From an uncultured Alphaproteobacteria bacterium (GTDB lineage Bacteria > Pseudomonadota > Alphaproteobacteria > Micropepsales > Micropepsaceae): a stretch of 64,000 nucleotides of DNA. The stretch lies in NCBI GenBank assembly GCA_903837555.1, contig CAILUV010000098.1, positions 1 through 64,000 on the forward strand, in the 5' to 3' direction. The translations under genes were made by a program, and so were the position numbers. This document shows, in pieces, positions 9,349 to 17,071 of this stretch. The notes under the pieces are model-generated. The model was not told where the DNA came from. It made no database searches and saw only the letters and a list, made by a program, of their open reading frames with translations. Within the stretch, counting starts at the first letter, position 1; every line of letters starts with the position of its first letter.

Positions 9349-10017
9349 TCAGTCTTCTTCGTCGTCCTGAACGGCCGGCTCGCCGCCGCTCATTTCCGTC
9401 ACCCGGTCGATCACCGAAGCCAGCACCTGCGGCTCGCGCGCGCCTGACACTGCCAGCTTGCCGCCGAAGATCATCGCGGGCACGCCGGTCACGCCCATTT
9501 CGCGGGCGATCTGGTCTTCGCGCGCCACCAGTTCCAGATCGGTGCCGTCTTCCAGCATCTGGGCGGTGACCACGCCGTCCATGCCGCAGATGTCGGCAAT
9601 GTCGGCCAGCACCCGGATGTCGCCGATATCCTCGCCATTTTCGAAATAGGCGATGAACAGCCGCTCCACCACTTCATCCTGCACGCCATGGCCTTCCGCC
9701 CAGCGGATCAGCCGGTGGGAATCCAGCGTGTTGGGACGGCGCTGGATGGCGGCGAAATCGAACGCGATTCCGTCTTTCTCACCCTCGGCGGCGATCAGCT
9801 TGTACATCTCGACGATCTTTTTGGGATCGTCGCCGAATTTCAGGCGCATATAGGCCTGGCGGTCCATGCCGCCGCGCGGAACGGTGGTGTCGAGCTGGTA
9901 GGGGCGCCACTTCACATCGAATACGATGCTGGGGCGCATATCCATGGCCCGCTGCAGCCGGCGCTTGCCGATGAAGCACCATGGGCAGATGGTGTCGGAA
10001 ATCACATCAATTTGCAT
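9349..10017 (-). CDS. DsbA family oxidoreductase, FrnE-like
   Basis: A 222-residue thioredoxin-fold protein with an inserted helical domain and no signal peptide, so it is cytoplasmic. The active-site motif CPWC is at residues 11-14 and the cis-proline segment is VTGVPAMIF. The family includes FrnE and 2-hydroxychromene-2-carboxylate isomerase-like proteins; the retained CxxC favours a disulfide redox role. It is convergent with pleD (two bases between stops) and follows a small secreted-protein gene by 3 bases. Confidence 0.88.
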   Translation of the reverse strand: MQIDVISDTICPWCFIGKRRLQRAMDMRPSIVFDVKWRPYQLDTTVPRGGMDRQAYMRLKFGDDPKKIVEMYKLIAAEGEKDGIAFDFAAIQRRPNTLDSHRLIRWAEGHGVQDEVVERLFIAYFENGEDIGDIRVLADIADICGMDGVVTAQMLEDGTDLELVAREDQIAREMGVTGVPAMIFGGKLAVSGAREPQVLASVIDRVTEMSGGEPAVQDDEED

Positions 10018-10020
10018 GCG

Positions 10021-10383
10021 TCACTTCAGGATTTGCGCCGTCATCTCGTTGGCGGACGCTACCACCTTTACCGCGCCTTTGCCCTGCGACTTGAATTCCG
10101 CGGTGGCGCTGATCGGCAGCAGGGCTTCGATCACCACCATACCGGGCGGAGGCGCGGTGGCGACGAATTCGATCGTCAGGGTTCGGTTGTTGTCACCCGG
10201 GATCACGTGCAGGCGAGGGTTCTTCCAGCCGCCGGTCTGCACCGCGCCATGGACCTGGATCGTCACGCGGCCGCTTTTCTGGGTCGCAACCACGCTGTCG
10301 ATTTTATAGACGCGCTTCTCCGCCGCCAGCGCGGGCTGCGCGCACAACAAAACAGAAGCAGCAAGCAACAGTTTCGACAGCAT
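10021..10383 (-). CDS. Small secreted protein of unknown function
   Basis: A 120-residue protein with a clear signal peptide (LLLAASVLLCAQPALA, cleavage before AEK). The mature part is about 100 residues, probably beta-rich (RVTIQVHGAVQTGG, TLTIEFVATAPP), with no cysteine and no family I recognise. It lies 3 bases upstream of the FrnE-like gene and is probably cotranscribed with it. The function is unknown. Confidence 0.7.
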   Translation of the reverse strand: MLSKLLLAASVLLCAQPALAAEKRVYKIDSVVATQKSGRVTIQVHGAVQTGGWKNPRLHVIPGDNNRTLTIEFVATAPPPGMVVIEALLPISATAEFKSQGKGAVKVVASANEMTAQILK

Positions 10384-10428
10384 GGAAGGCCGGACTATAG
10401 CCCAGAATGGGGCGGCAAAAAGACGGGT

Positions 10429-11217
10429 CTAGATGGCCAACTCTACCCAGACTGGCACGTGATCAGAGGGCTTTTCTGCCGCGCCGCGCACCTCCCGGTC
10501 GATGCCGCATTTTTTCAGCCGATCGGTGGCCTGGGGCGACAATAGAATATGATCGATGCGGATGCCGTTGTTGCGCTCCCATGATCCGAAATAGTCCCAG
10601 AAGGTGTAATGGCCGCCTTCGGGATGCAGGGCGCGGAAGGCGTCGGTGTAACCCAGATTCTCGATCCGGCGCAGCGCCGCCTTGGATTCGGGCTGGAACA
10701 GCGCGTCCTTCAGCCAGGCCTTGGGTTTGGCGGCGTCCTTGTCTTCGGGAATGATGTTGTAGTCGCCCATCAGCACGACCGGTTCTTCACTCGCCAAAAG
10801 TCTTTTGGCATGAATGCGCAGGCGCTCCAGCCAGGCCAGCTTGTAGTCAAACTTGGGGCCGGGCCAGGGATTGCCGTTGGGCGCGTAGATCGAGGCGATG
10901 CGCACCATGCCTTTGTCGCCCTTGACCATGGCTTCCAGATAGCGCGCATGATCGTCCAGCACATCATCGGCGGCGGGTAGGCGGGGCGTGACGTCTTCGA
11001 TGGGACGCTTCGACAGGATCGCAACGCCGTTATAGGTTTTTTGTCCGTGTACGGCGCAATTATAGCCCAGCGCCTCGAATGCCTCGCGCGGAAAGCCTTC
11101 ATCGACCGTCTTGATTTCCTGCAGGCAGACGACATCCGGATTGGCGTCTTTCAGCCAGGCCAGGGCAGGCTCCATGCGCGCCTTGATGGAGTTGACGTTC
11201 CAGGTGGCGATTTTCAT
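10429..11217 (-). CDS. xth: Exodeoxyribonuclease III (AP endonuclease)
   Basis: A 262-residue member of the Xth/exonuclease-endonuclease-phosphatase family that cleaves abasic sites in base excision repair. Motifs: MKIATWNVNSIKAR (metal and substrate Asn), VCLQEIKT (catalytic Glu), LMGDYNIIPEDKD (Asp/Asn), WDYFGS, and RIDHILLSP with the catalytic Asp-His near the end. The start ATG matches the family N-terminus exactly. It is 11 bases downstream of the ErpA-type gene, on the same strand. Confidence 0.95.
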   Translation of the reverse strand: MKIATWNVNSIKARMEPALAWLKDANPDVVCLQEIKTVDEGFPREAFEALGYNCAVHGQKTYNGVAILSKRPIEDVTPRLPAADDVLDDHARYLEAMVKGDKGMVRIASIYAPNGNPWPGPKFDYKLAWLERLRIHAKRLLASEEPVVLMGDYNIIPEDKDAAKPKAWLKDALFQPESKAALRRIENLGYTDAFRALHPEGGHYTFWDYFGSWERNNGIRIDHILLSPQATDRLKKCGIDREVRGAAEKPSDHVPVWVELAI

Positions 11218-11228
11218 CAGCCGTCTTC

Positions 11229-11561
11229 TTAAACTGTGAACGACGTGCCGCAGCCGCAGGATGCGGTCGCATTGGGATTGTTGATCTTGAACGCCTGGCC
11301 GATCAGATCATCGGTGAAATCGATTTCCGCGCCTGCCAGGAAATCCAGCGACACCGGATCGATCAGCACCCGGGCGCCGGCTTTTTCCACCACCAGGTCT
11401 TCGTCAAGCTGGGCTTCATCCAGCGCGAAATTATACTGAAAGCCCGAGCAGCCGCCGCCGGTGACCGCGACCCTGAGGGCTGCCGGGCGGCCTTCCGCCT
11501 TGATGATGTCGGCAATTCGCCGGGCGGCGCGGTCGGAAAGGGTAACGGGCATGGCGGTCAT
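11229..11561 (-). CDS. erpA: Iron-sulfur cluster carrier, ErpA/HesB/IscA type
   Basis: An A-type Fe-S carrier of 110 residues that passes [4Fe-4S] or [2Fe-2S] clusters to apoproteins. The three cluster cysteines are present: one in GGGCSGFQY and two in the C-terminal SCGCGTSF. The ORF track starts earlier; ATG 11561 (MTAMPVTLSD) or ATG 11552 fits the family. It is divergent from dgt across 58 bases. ErpA-dgt divergence is common in alphaproteobacteria. The IscA/ErpA distinction is not certain from sequence alone. Confidence 0.9.
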   Translation of the reverse strand: MTAMPVTLSDRAARRIADIIKAEGRPAALRVAVTGGGCSGFQYNFALDEAQLDEDLVVEKAGARVLIDPVSLDFLAGAEIDFTDDLIGQAFKINNPNATASCGCGTSFTV

Positions 11562-11619
11562 GGAGGTTCTTTCGGGGAACACTTGCAGTCTGAAACCTAC
11601 ACTCTATGTAGTCCTCACT

Positions 11620-12822
11620 ATGGCCGAAACCAACACCCCCACCGGCAAGCTTTTCGGCCCGATTGTCAGCCCGCCGGGGGCGCATGCCCCCTATGCCGCC
11701 AGCCCGCAGCAAAGCCGGGGCCGGCTGTATCCCGAACCCGAAAGCGCCACCCGCAGTTGCTATTCCCGCGACCGCGACCGCATCATCCATGCCACCGCCT
11801 TTCGTCGCCTCAAGCACAAGACCCAGGTCTTTGTGCAGCATGAAGGCGATTATTACCGCACCAGGCTGACCCATTCTCTGGAAGTGGCGCAACTGGCCCG
11901 CAGCCTGGCCCGCACGATTCAGGCCGATGAAGACCTGGCCGAGACGGTAGCGCTGGCGCACGACCTGGGCCACACGCCCTTCGGTCATGCCGGTGAAGAA
12001 GCCCTGGACGCGGTGACCAAGGATATCGGCGGCTTCGATCACAACGCCCATGCCTTGCGGCTGGTGACCAAGCTCGAGCATCGCTACGCCGATTTCGACG
12101 GGCTTAATCTGACATGGGAAACGCTCGAAGGGCTGGTCAAGCACAATGGCCCGCTGACAGGCGCCCAACCGGCGCCCATCGCCAGCTTCGACCAGCGCTG
12201 GCCGCTGGAACTGACGAGCTGGCCCGGTTTGGAAGCGCAACTGGCCGCGCTGGCCGACGATATCGCCTATGTCAGCCATGACATTGATGACGGGCTTCGC
12301 GCGGGGCTGTTCAACATTCACGACCTGCTGGAATGGCCGCTGGTGGACGCGCATGTGAAAGGCGTTCTGGCGCGGCATGGCGACAAGCTTGAGCTGTCGC
12401 GCTTTATCGGCGAGCTCATCCGTACACTGATAAGTGAGCTGATGGAGGATGTGCTGGATCAGACCCGCGCCAATCTGGCGGCGGGCCAGTTCGCCAGCGC
12501 CGCAGACTTGCGCGGCGCGGGCAGGGCCACGGCTGCTTTCTCGCCCGCCCTGCTGGAACGGGTCAAAGCGCTGAAGGGCTACCAGATGCGCAACATGTAC
12601 CGTCACCCCCGCGTCGCCGGATCAATGGAACGCGCGCAGGCTGTGGTCACCGACCTGTTCGGGGCTTTTGTTGCAAACCCGGACCTGCTGCCGCCCGACT
12701 GGGCCGTGGCCGCGCGCAAGGGCGTGCCCGGAACCGTGGCTCGGGACTATATCGCCGGCATGACCGACCGCTTCGCCCTGGCCGAATATCACCGGGTTTT
12801 CGGCACGGAAATCCAGCTTTAG
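11620..12822 (+). CDS. dgt: dGTP triphosphohydrolase-like HD protein
   Basis: A 400-residue protein of the dGTPase family, which hydrolyses dNTPs to nucleoside and triphosphate. It shows RDRDRIIHATAFRRLKHKTQVF at the N-terminus, then the HD metal residues: TRLTHSLEVAQ (His), ALAHDLGHTPFGH (His-Asp), and IAYVSHDIDDG (Asp). The size fits the shorter bacterial dGTPase-like class. ATG 11620 was chosen because the upstream ORF-track extension overlaps erpA antisense. In many relatives argS follows this gene, but it does not here. Confidence 0.93.
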   Translation: MAETNTPTGKLFGPIVSPPGAHAPYAASPQQSRGRLYPEPESATRSCYSRDRDRIIHATAFRRLKHKTQVFVQHEGDYYRTRLTHSLEVAQLARSLARTIQADEDLAETVALAHDLGHTPFGHAGEEALDAVTKDIGGFDHNAHALRLVTKLEHRYADFDGLNLTWETLEGLVKHNGPLTGAQPAPIASFDQRWPLELTSWPGLEAQLAALADDIAYVSHDIDDGLRAGLFNIHDLLEWPLVDAHVKGVLARHGDKLELSRFIGELIRTLISELMEDVLDQTRANLAAGQFASAADLRGAGRATAAFSPALLERVKALKGYQMRNMYRHPRVAGSMERAQAVVTDLFGAFVANPDLLPPDWAVAARKGVPGTVARDYIAGMTDRFALAEYHRVFGTEIQL

Positions 12823-12883
12823 AAGTCCATGATTCGCGCACGCGGCAGTGCTAAGATTGGCGCCAGCAGATTCGGGAACCTTC

Positions 12884-13807
12884 ATGGCCAATTACGAGCG
12901 CCGCGTGTACGAGCCCAGCGACGAAGTGCGGGTGTTCGACGGCTCGGAAGAAGATGATGACGTCGAAGGCTCGCGCCTGCCGTTGCTGATCGTGCTGGCA
13001 CTGCTGGTGCTGGCGATGTTCGCGGGCGTGGTGTGGCTGGCCTATACCCAGGGCGTGGCGCGGGGCAGGGGCGAAACTCCGATCCTCACGGCTGCCAACG
13101 GCCCGGAAAAAGTCGCGCCGCAGCAGCCGGGCGGCACCAACGTGCCGTATCAAGGCTTCAAGATTTACGACCAGCCCGCGCCGGCCGATGACGCGGCGGA
13201 CGAGGCGTTGCCGGTCGATGCGGCGCAGCCTGCGCCGGTTAAGCCAGCACCCGTTGCGTCTGCTCCGGTTGTGCCTGCGCCGGTTGCGGCCGCGCCCAAG
13301 CCCGCACCAGCGCCTGTCGCTGCCGCGCCAAAGCCCACGCTGTCGGTTACGGCTGCGGCCAAGCCCGCCGCAAGCACTCCGGCCAAGCCCGCGGCTGCGC
13401 CGCCCAAGACCGTCGCCTCACTGATCCAGCAAAATCAGGCCACGCCTCCGCCAGCCGCCAAGCCGGCGGCATCTCTGCCGGCCACGAGCCCGGCCACCGG
13501 CGCGCCCCGTGCCTTGACCCCGGCCGCTCCAGCGCCCGCCGCTGCGGCGCCCGCGGCTTCCGGTTCCTATGTGCTGCAGATCGGCGCCTTCAAGAGCCAG
13601 GCTGAGGCAGATGCCGCCTGGCGCGCCTATCGCGGCAAGCATGCCGCCCTGCTGACGGGCTATTCGCCCGACGTGCGTCAGGTCGAGCTTGGCGAAAAAG
13701 GCACCTGGTACCGGCTGCGCATCGCCGGCTTCAACGATCGCGAAGTGGCCAGCGCCCTTTGCGACCGCCTGAAAGCCGATGGCGGCGGCTGCTTCCTCGG
13801 CAGGTAA
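12884..13807 (+). CDS. SPOR domain cell-division protein
   Basis: A 307-residue, single-pass inner-membrane protein. An acidic cytoplasmic N-terminus of about 30 residues is followed by one membrane helix (LPLLIVLALLVLAMFAGVVWLAY), a long Ala/Pro/Lys-rich periplasmic linker, and a C-terminal SPOR domain beginning SYVLQIGAFKSQAEAD. SPOR domains bind denuded glycan strands at the septum. It sits directly upstream of nagZ (one base between stop and start), a typical alphaproteobacterial order. ATG 12884 gives the family-like MANYERRVYEP start. Confidence 0.9.
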   Translation: MANYERRVYEPSDEVRVFDGSEEDDDVEGSRLPLLIVLALLVLAMFAGVVWLAYTQGVARGRGETPILTAANGPEKVAPQQPGGTNVPYQGFKIYDQPAPADDAADEALPVDAAQPAPVKPAPVASAPVVPAPVAAAPKPAPAPVAAAPKPTLSVTAAAKPAASTPAKPAAAPPKTVASLIQQNQATPPPAAKPAASLPATSPATGAPRALTPAAPAPAAAAPAASGSYVLQIGAFKSQAEADAAWRAYRGKHAALLTGYSPDVRQVELGEKGTWYRLRIAGFNDREVASALCDRLKADGGGCFLGR

Positions 13808-13808
13808 A

Positions 13809-14822
13809 ATGCGATCTCGGGCAATCTATGGCTGCGCGGGCCTTACCCTGTCGGCGGCGGAACGAGACTTCTTCCGTGACGTGAAGCCGTGGGGCTTCAT
13901 CCTCTTCGCGCGAAACATCAGCGATGCCGCACAAGTCCGTACACTGATTACACAATTGCGTGACACGGTGGGCGACGGAAAGGCCCCGGTCCTGATCGAC
14001 CAGGAAGGCGGTCGTGTCGCCCGGCTTAAGCCGCCCCAGTGGCAGGCCCGCCCCCCGGCGGCCGTCTTCGGAGCCTTGCATCAAGCCAACCCCGAGGCCG
14101 CCCGAGAGGCGACCTATCTCAACGCCCGGCTGATTGCCCACGACCTGGCAGAGCTGGGGATCAATGTGGACTGCCTGCCGGTGCTGGATGTGCCGGTGCC
14201 GGGCGCCCATGACATTATCGGCGACCGGGCCTTCGCCACCGATCCAGGCACCATCATCACCCTGGCCAGGGCCCAGATCGAAGGCCTGATCGATGGCGGC
14301 GTCCTGCCGGTCATGAAGCACATCCCTGGCCATGGCCGGGCCGGGGCCGACAGCCACCTGGCGCTGCCGCGGGTGCCGGCAACTGTGGAAGAACTCAGCG
14401 CCAGCGATTTCGTGACCTTCCGCAGCCTTGACCAGTGCCCGATCGCGATGACAGCGCATGTTGTCTATGAGTCGATTGATCCACAGCGTCCTGCGACCAC
14501 CAGCCCCAAAGTCATTCGGGATGTGATACGCGGTGAGATAGGATTTAACGGGCTTTTGATGTCGGACGACCTTTCCATGAAGGCGCTCGACGGGCCTTTA
14601 TCGGTGCGCACCAAGGCAGCCCTTTTCGCGGGTTGCGACCTGGTGCTCCACTGCAATGGCGATATGGACGAAATGCGCGACGTGGCATCGGAAGTGAAGG
14701 CATTGGAGGGCTTGATGCAGAAGCGCAGCGAGCAGGCGCTGGCCCAGCTTCGCGCGCCTGCGCCGTTCGATCCGGCCGCTGCCGCGGCGCGTCTGACCAG
14801 CCTGTTGGGAGCGTCCGCATGA
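13809..14822 (+). CDS. nagZ: Beta-N-acetylhexosaminidase (NagZ, GH3)
   Basis: A cytoplasmic 337-residue enzyme that removes GlcNAc from anhydromuropeptides during peptidoglycan recycling. GH3 features: WGFILFARNI, LIDQEGGRVARL, the NagZ catalytic loop KHIPGHGRAGADSH with its conserved His, and the nucleophile aspartate in LLMSDDLSMKAL. The ORF-track start at 13779 lies inside the SPOR gene, and ATG 13809 gives the family start. The stop overlaps the scpA start as ATGA, so translation is coupled. Confidence 0.95.
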   Translation: MRSRAIYGCAGLTLSAAERDFFRDVKPWGFILFARNISDAAQVRTLITQLRDTVGDGKAPVLIDQEGGRVARLKPPQWQARPPAAVFGALHQANPEAAREATYLNARLIAHDLAELGINVDCLPVLDVPVPGAHDIIGDRAFATDPGTIITLARAQIEGLIDGGVLPVMKHIPGHGRAGADSHLALPRVPATVEELSASDFVTFRSLDQCPIAMTAHVVYESIDPQRPATTSPKVIRDVIRGEIGFNGLLMSDDLSMKALDGPLSVRTKAALFAGCDLVLHCNGDMDEMRDVASEVKALEGLMQKRSEQALAQLRAPAPFDPAAAAARLTSLLGASA

Positions 14823-15652
14823 GCGCCGAACAGGCCGAGAATTTCGGCGAATTCGAAGCCACCGCGCTGGCCAATGATGACGAAGCGCTGCTGATCCAGG
14901 TCGACGGCTTTGAAGGTCCGCTGGATCTGTTGCTGACCCTGGCCCGCAACCAGAAGGTCGATATCGCCAAGATCTCGATCCTGAAGCTGGCTGAGCAGTA
15001 TCTGGAATTCGTCGAGAGCGCCAAGAAGCTCAATCTCGAACTGGCCGCCGACTATCTGGTGATGGCGGCGTGGCTGGCCTACCTGAAATCCCGCCTGATC
15101 CTGCCGCAGGAAAAGGGCCCCGACGGCGAACCCACCGCCGACGAAATGGCCACGCGCCTGCGCTGGCGCCTGCAGCGGCTGGACGCGATGCGCGCCATGT
15201 CGACCCGGTTGATGGGCCGCGAGCGGCTGGACCGCGACGTGTTCGGGCGCGGCGATCCCGAACCCGTCAATGTGGTCAAGCTTCGGACCTACAAAGACAC
15301 GATGTACGACCTCTTGACCGCCTACGCGACCGACCGGGCACGCAAGCTGGGCGGCAAGGCCTATCGCCCCCAGATGGCCCCGGTGCTGGCCATTGAGGAG
15401 GCGCGCGAGCGGCTGGAGCGGATGCTGGGCAAGATTTCCGACTGGAGCGCCCTGACCACCCTGCTGCCCTTCGAATGGACCGGCGGCAATCGGCGGCGCT
15501 CGGCAATGGCCTCGACCCTGCTGGCGGCGCTGGAGATGGCCCGCGACGGCAAGGTCCAGCTTCAGCAGGCCTCGCCCTTTGCCGAGATTTATGTCCGGGA
15601 TGGCCAGAGGGGCCAGGACATTCCCAGTGAGGCGTCCGCGCCGGGAGCATGA
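14819..15652 (+). CDS. scpA: Segregation and condensation protein A (ScpA kleisin)
   Basis: The kleisin subunit of the SMC-ScpAB condensin. The 277 residues show the N-terminal signature FEGPLDLLLTLARNQKVDI and ADYLVMAAWLAYLKSRLILP, which contacts the SMC neck, and a C-terminal winged-helix region (KVQLQQASPFAEIYVR) that binds the SMC head. ATG 14819 overlaps the nagZ stop. scpB begins one base after the scpA stop. The partner smc is at 22.8-26.3 kb in this window. Confidence 0.95.
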   Translation: MSAEQAENFGEFEATALANDDEALLIQVDGFEGPLDLLLTLARNQKVDIAKISILKLAEQYLEFVESAKKLNLELAADYLVMAAWLAYLKSRLILPQEKGPDGEPTADEMATRLRWRLQRLDAMRAMSTRLMGRERLDRDVFGRGDPEPVNVVKLRTYKDTMYDLLTAYATDRARKLGGKAYRPQMAPVLAIEEARERLERMLGKISDWSALTTLLPFEWTGGNRRRSAMASTLLAALEMARDGKVQLQQASPFAEIYVRDGQRGQDIPSEASAPGA

Positions 15653-15653
15653 C

Positions 15654-16370
15654 ATGAGCAGCGTAGCGAAGATGATATCCGAGATCGAAAACCAGATGGA
15701 CGCCGAGACCGAAGACAAGCAGGGCGAGGTCGCCAACCCCGAGCATCTGCGGATGGTCGAGGCTTTGCTGTTCGCCGCCTCCGAGCCGCTGGACCAAAAG
15801 GCGCTGTCAACATCGCTGCCGGAAGGCGCGGACGTTGCGGGCGTTCTGAAAGCCCTTGAAGCAGTATATGAGAAGCGCGGTGTAAACCTTTGCTGTGTCG
15901 CGGGAAAATATCAGTTCCGCACCGCCAGCGATCTGGCCTTCCTGTTGCGCAAGGAACAACCGGAACAGAAGCGCCTGTCCAAGGCCGCCATCGAAACCCT
16001 GGCCATCATCTCCTACCATCAGCCTGTCACCCGGGCGGAGATCGAGGACATTCGCGGTGTCGCCATGTCCAAGGGCACCATCGACATCCTGATGGAGATC
16101 GGCTGGATCAAGATCCGTGGCCGCAAGCGCACCCCGGGCCGCCCGGTCACCTACGGCACCACCGAGGCCTTCCTGGTCCAGTTCGGGCTGGAAAGCATCG
16201 GCCACCTGCCGGGCCTGGACGAGCTCAAGGCCGCCGGCTTCCTGGAAGCCATCCCGCCGTCGGGCTTCGACGTGCCCAACCCGTCCGACGAGCTGGGCGC
16301 CGACGAAGACCCGTATGATCCCAACGAGCCGGAAATGGCGACGGGATCGGCCAATCTGGACGAGGCGTAA
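15654..16370 (+). CDS. scpB: Segregation and condensation protein B (ScpB)
   Basis: A 238-residue protein with two winged-helix domains that dimerises on ScpA. Core motifs: MVEALLFAASEPLDQKAL, AIETLAIISYHQPVTRAEIEDIRGV and the GRKRTPGRPVTYGTTEAFL C-terminal domain. The acidic tail (DELGADEDPYDPNEPE) is common in alphaproteobacterial ScpB. In many relatives tatA-tatB-tatC follow; here a hairpin cluster and an opposite-strand small gene follow instead. Confidence 0.95.
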   Translation: MSSVAKMISEIENQMDAETEDKQGEVANPEHLRMVEALLFAASEPLDQKALSTSLPEGADVAGVLKALEAVYEKRGVNLCCVAGKYQFRTASDLAFLLRKEQPEQKRLSKAAIETLAIISYHQPVTRAEIEDIRGVAMSKGTIDILMEIGWIKIRGRKRTPGRPVTYGTTEAFLVQFGLESIGHLPGLDELKAAGFLEAIPPSGFDVPNPSDELGADEDPYDPNEPEMATGSANLDEA

Positions 16371-16382
16371 AACCTGTCCTCC

Positions 16383-16454
16383 ATGGCCGGGCTCGACCCG
16401 GCCATCCATCTTCCTTCGGAAGTAAATTGGATGGGCGGCTCGGAGGCCGCCCAT
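16383..16454. repeat. REP-like intergenic element: three consecutive perfect hairpins
   Basis: Three perfect inverted repeats lie in 72 bases. The first has ATGGCCGGG pairing with CCCGGCCAT (16383-16405). The second has CTTCC pairing with GGAAG (16410-16422). The third has ATGGGCGGC pairing with GCCGCCCAT (16431-16454). Its first arm translates as MAGLDPAIH on one strand and MAGSSPAM on the other, the spurious peptides typically produced by alphaproteobacterial intergenic repeats. It could also act as a bidirectional terminator between scpB and the convergent gene, though no T-run follows. Confidence 0.6.
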
Positions 16455-16466
16455 GGTGAGTGGCCG

Positions 16467-16970
16467 TTACGGCTTTTCGGCGTCCGCCTTCATCCGTTCC
16501 ATCGCGGCCTGGAAGCGGACCTTGCGGCCGTCCACGGCGGCGGTGCGCGCCTTGGCGTCCGGCAATCCATTCTGGTTCCAGATCAGCGCATAGGTCAGGC
16601 GCGAGGTGGTGGTGGTCAGCGGCTCGATCGCCATGGTGCCGTGATAGAAGACCGGCGTGAACGGCTGGGCGTAGGTGTAGGAATAGCGGGTGCGCGCCAC
16701 GACATTCTCCACCACCGGGCCGGCGGGGGTGACGATGGTGCGCAGCGAGCCCAGATCGCCTTTGCCTTTGTCCACGGTGCAGGGCAGGTCGATATACTTG
16801 CCGATGGCGCACCAGTCTTCGCCGCCGACCTTCTTCCAGGCTTCATCGGCGGGGCGGGCGATATCGATGCTGAACAGCAGCGTCACCCAGTCGGCGGGCT
16901 GCGGGGTCTGGGCGGACGCGCCGCCAATTCCAAGCGCCAGCATGGCCGACGCGACTAGAAAAGTTCTCAT
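16467..16970 (-). CDS. Secreted SRPBCC-like protein of unknown function
   Basis: A 167-residue protein with a signal peptide (MRTFLVASAMLALGIGGASA, cleavage before QTP). The mature part (IDIARPADEAWKKVGGEDWCAIGKY, then TYAQPFTPVFYHGTMAIEP) resembles the START/Bet v1-like SRPBCC fold, which often binds hydrophobic ligands. ATG 16970 is preceded by GGAGATTTCC and is preferred to the longer ORF-track start. It occupies the place where tat genes are often found after scpB. A 23-bp palindrome lies 59-81 bases upstream of its start. Confidence 0.65.
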   Translation of the reverse strand: MRTFLVASAMLALGIGGASAQTPQPADWVTLLFSIDIARPADEAWKKVGGEDWCAIGKYIDLPCTVDKGKGDLGSLRTIVTPAGPVVENVVARTRYSYTYAQPFTPVFYHGTMAIEPLTTTTSRLTYALIWNQNGLPDAKARTAAVDGRKVRFQAAMERMKADAEKP

Positions 16971-17028
16971 GGAAATCTCCCTCATTATGTCCGCTGCCGC
17001 TCGCTTGGGCTCGCGGCGTTCGTAGCTA

Positions 17029-17051
17029 GAAATGGTCCACTGGACCATTTC
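17029..17051. promoter_or_regulatory. Perfect 23-bp palindrome, candidate operator
   Basis: GAAATGGTCCA, one spacer C, then TGGACCATTTC: 11-bp arms with no mismatch. It lies 59-81 bases upstream of the secreted SRPBCC-like gene and about 20 bases past the rnd stop. The TGGT...ACCA ends fit several dimeric repressor half-sites, for example GntR-type, but the cognate factor is unknown. No T-run follows on either strand, so a simple terminator is less likely. Confidence 0.5.
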
Positions 17052-17069
17052 GTTTGCTATAGGGCAAAC
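17052..17069 (-). repeat. Small perfect hairpin after rnd
   Basis: GTTTGC, six-base loop TATAGG, then GCAAAC, directly adjoining the 23-bp palindrome and three bases beyond the rnd stop codon. It may be the 3' stem-loop of the rnd transcript. There is no clear U-tract, so a terminator call is weak. Confidence 0.35.
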
Positions 17070-17071
17070 CG

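Noticed and set aside
11597-11611. CTACA-N5-TGTAG inverted repeat between erpA and dgt
   Set aside because: Only 5-bp arms in a 58-base divergent spacer; too short to separate from chance without comparison.
16383-16958. ORF beginning MAGLDPAIHLPSE
   Set aside because: Produced by the intergenic hairpin repeat; it then runs antisense through the secreted SRPBCC-like gene.
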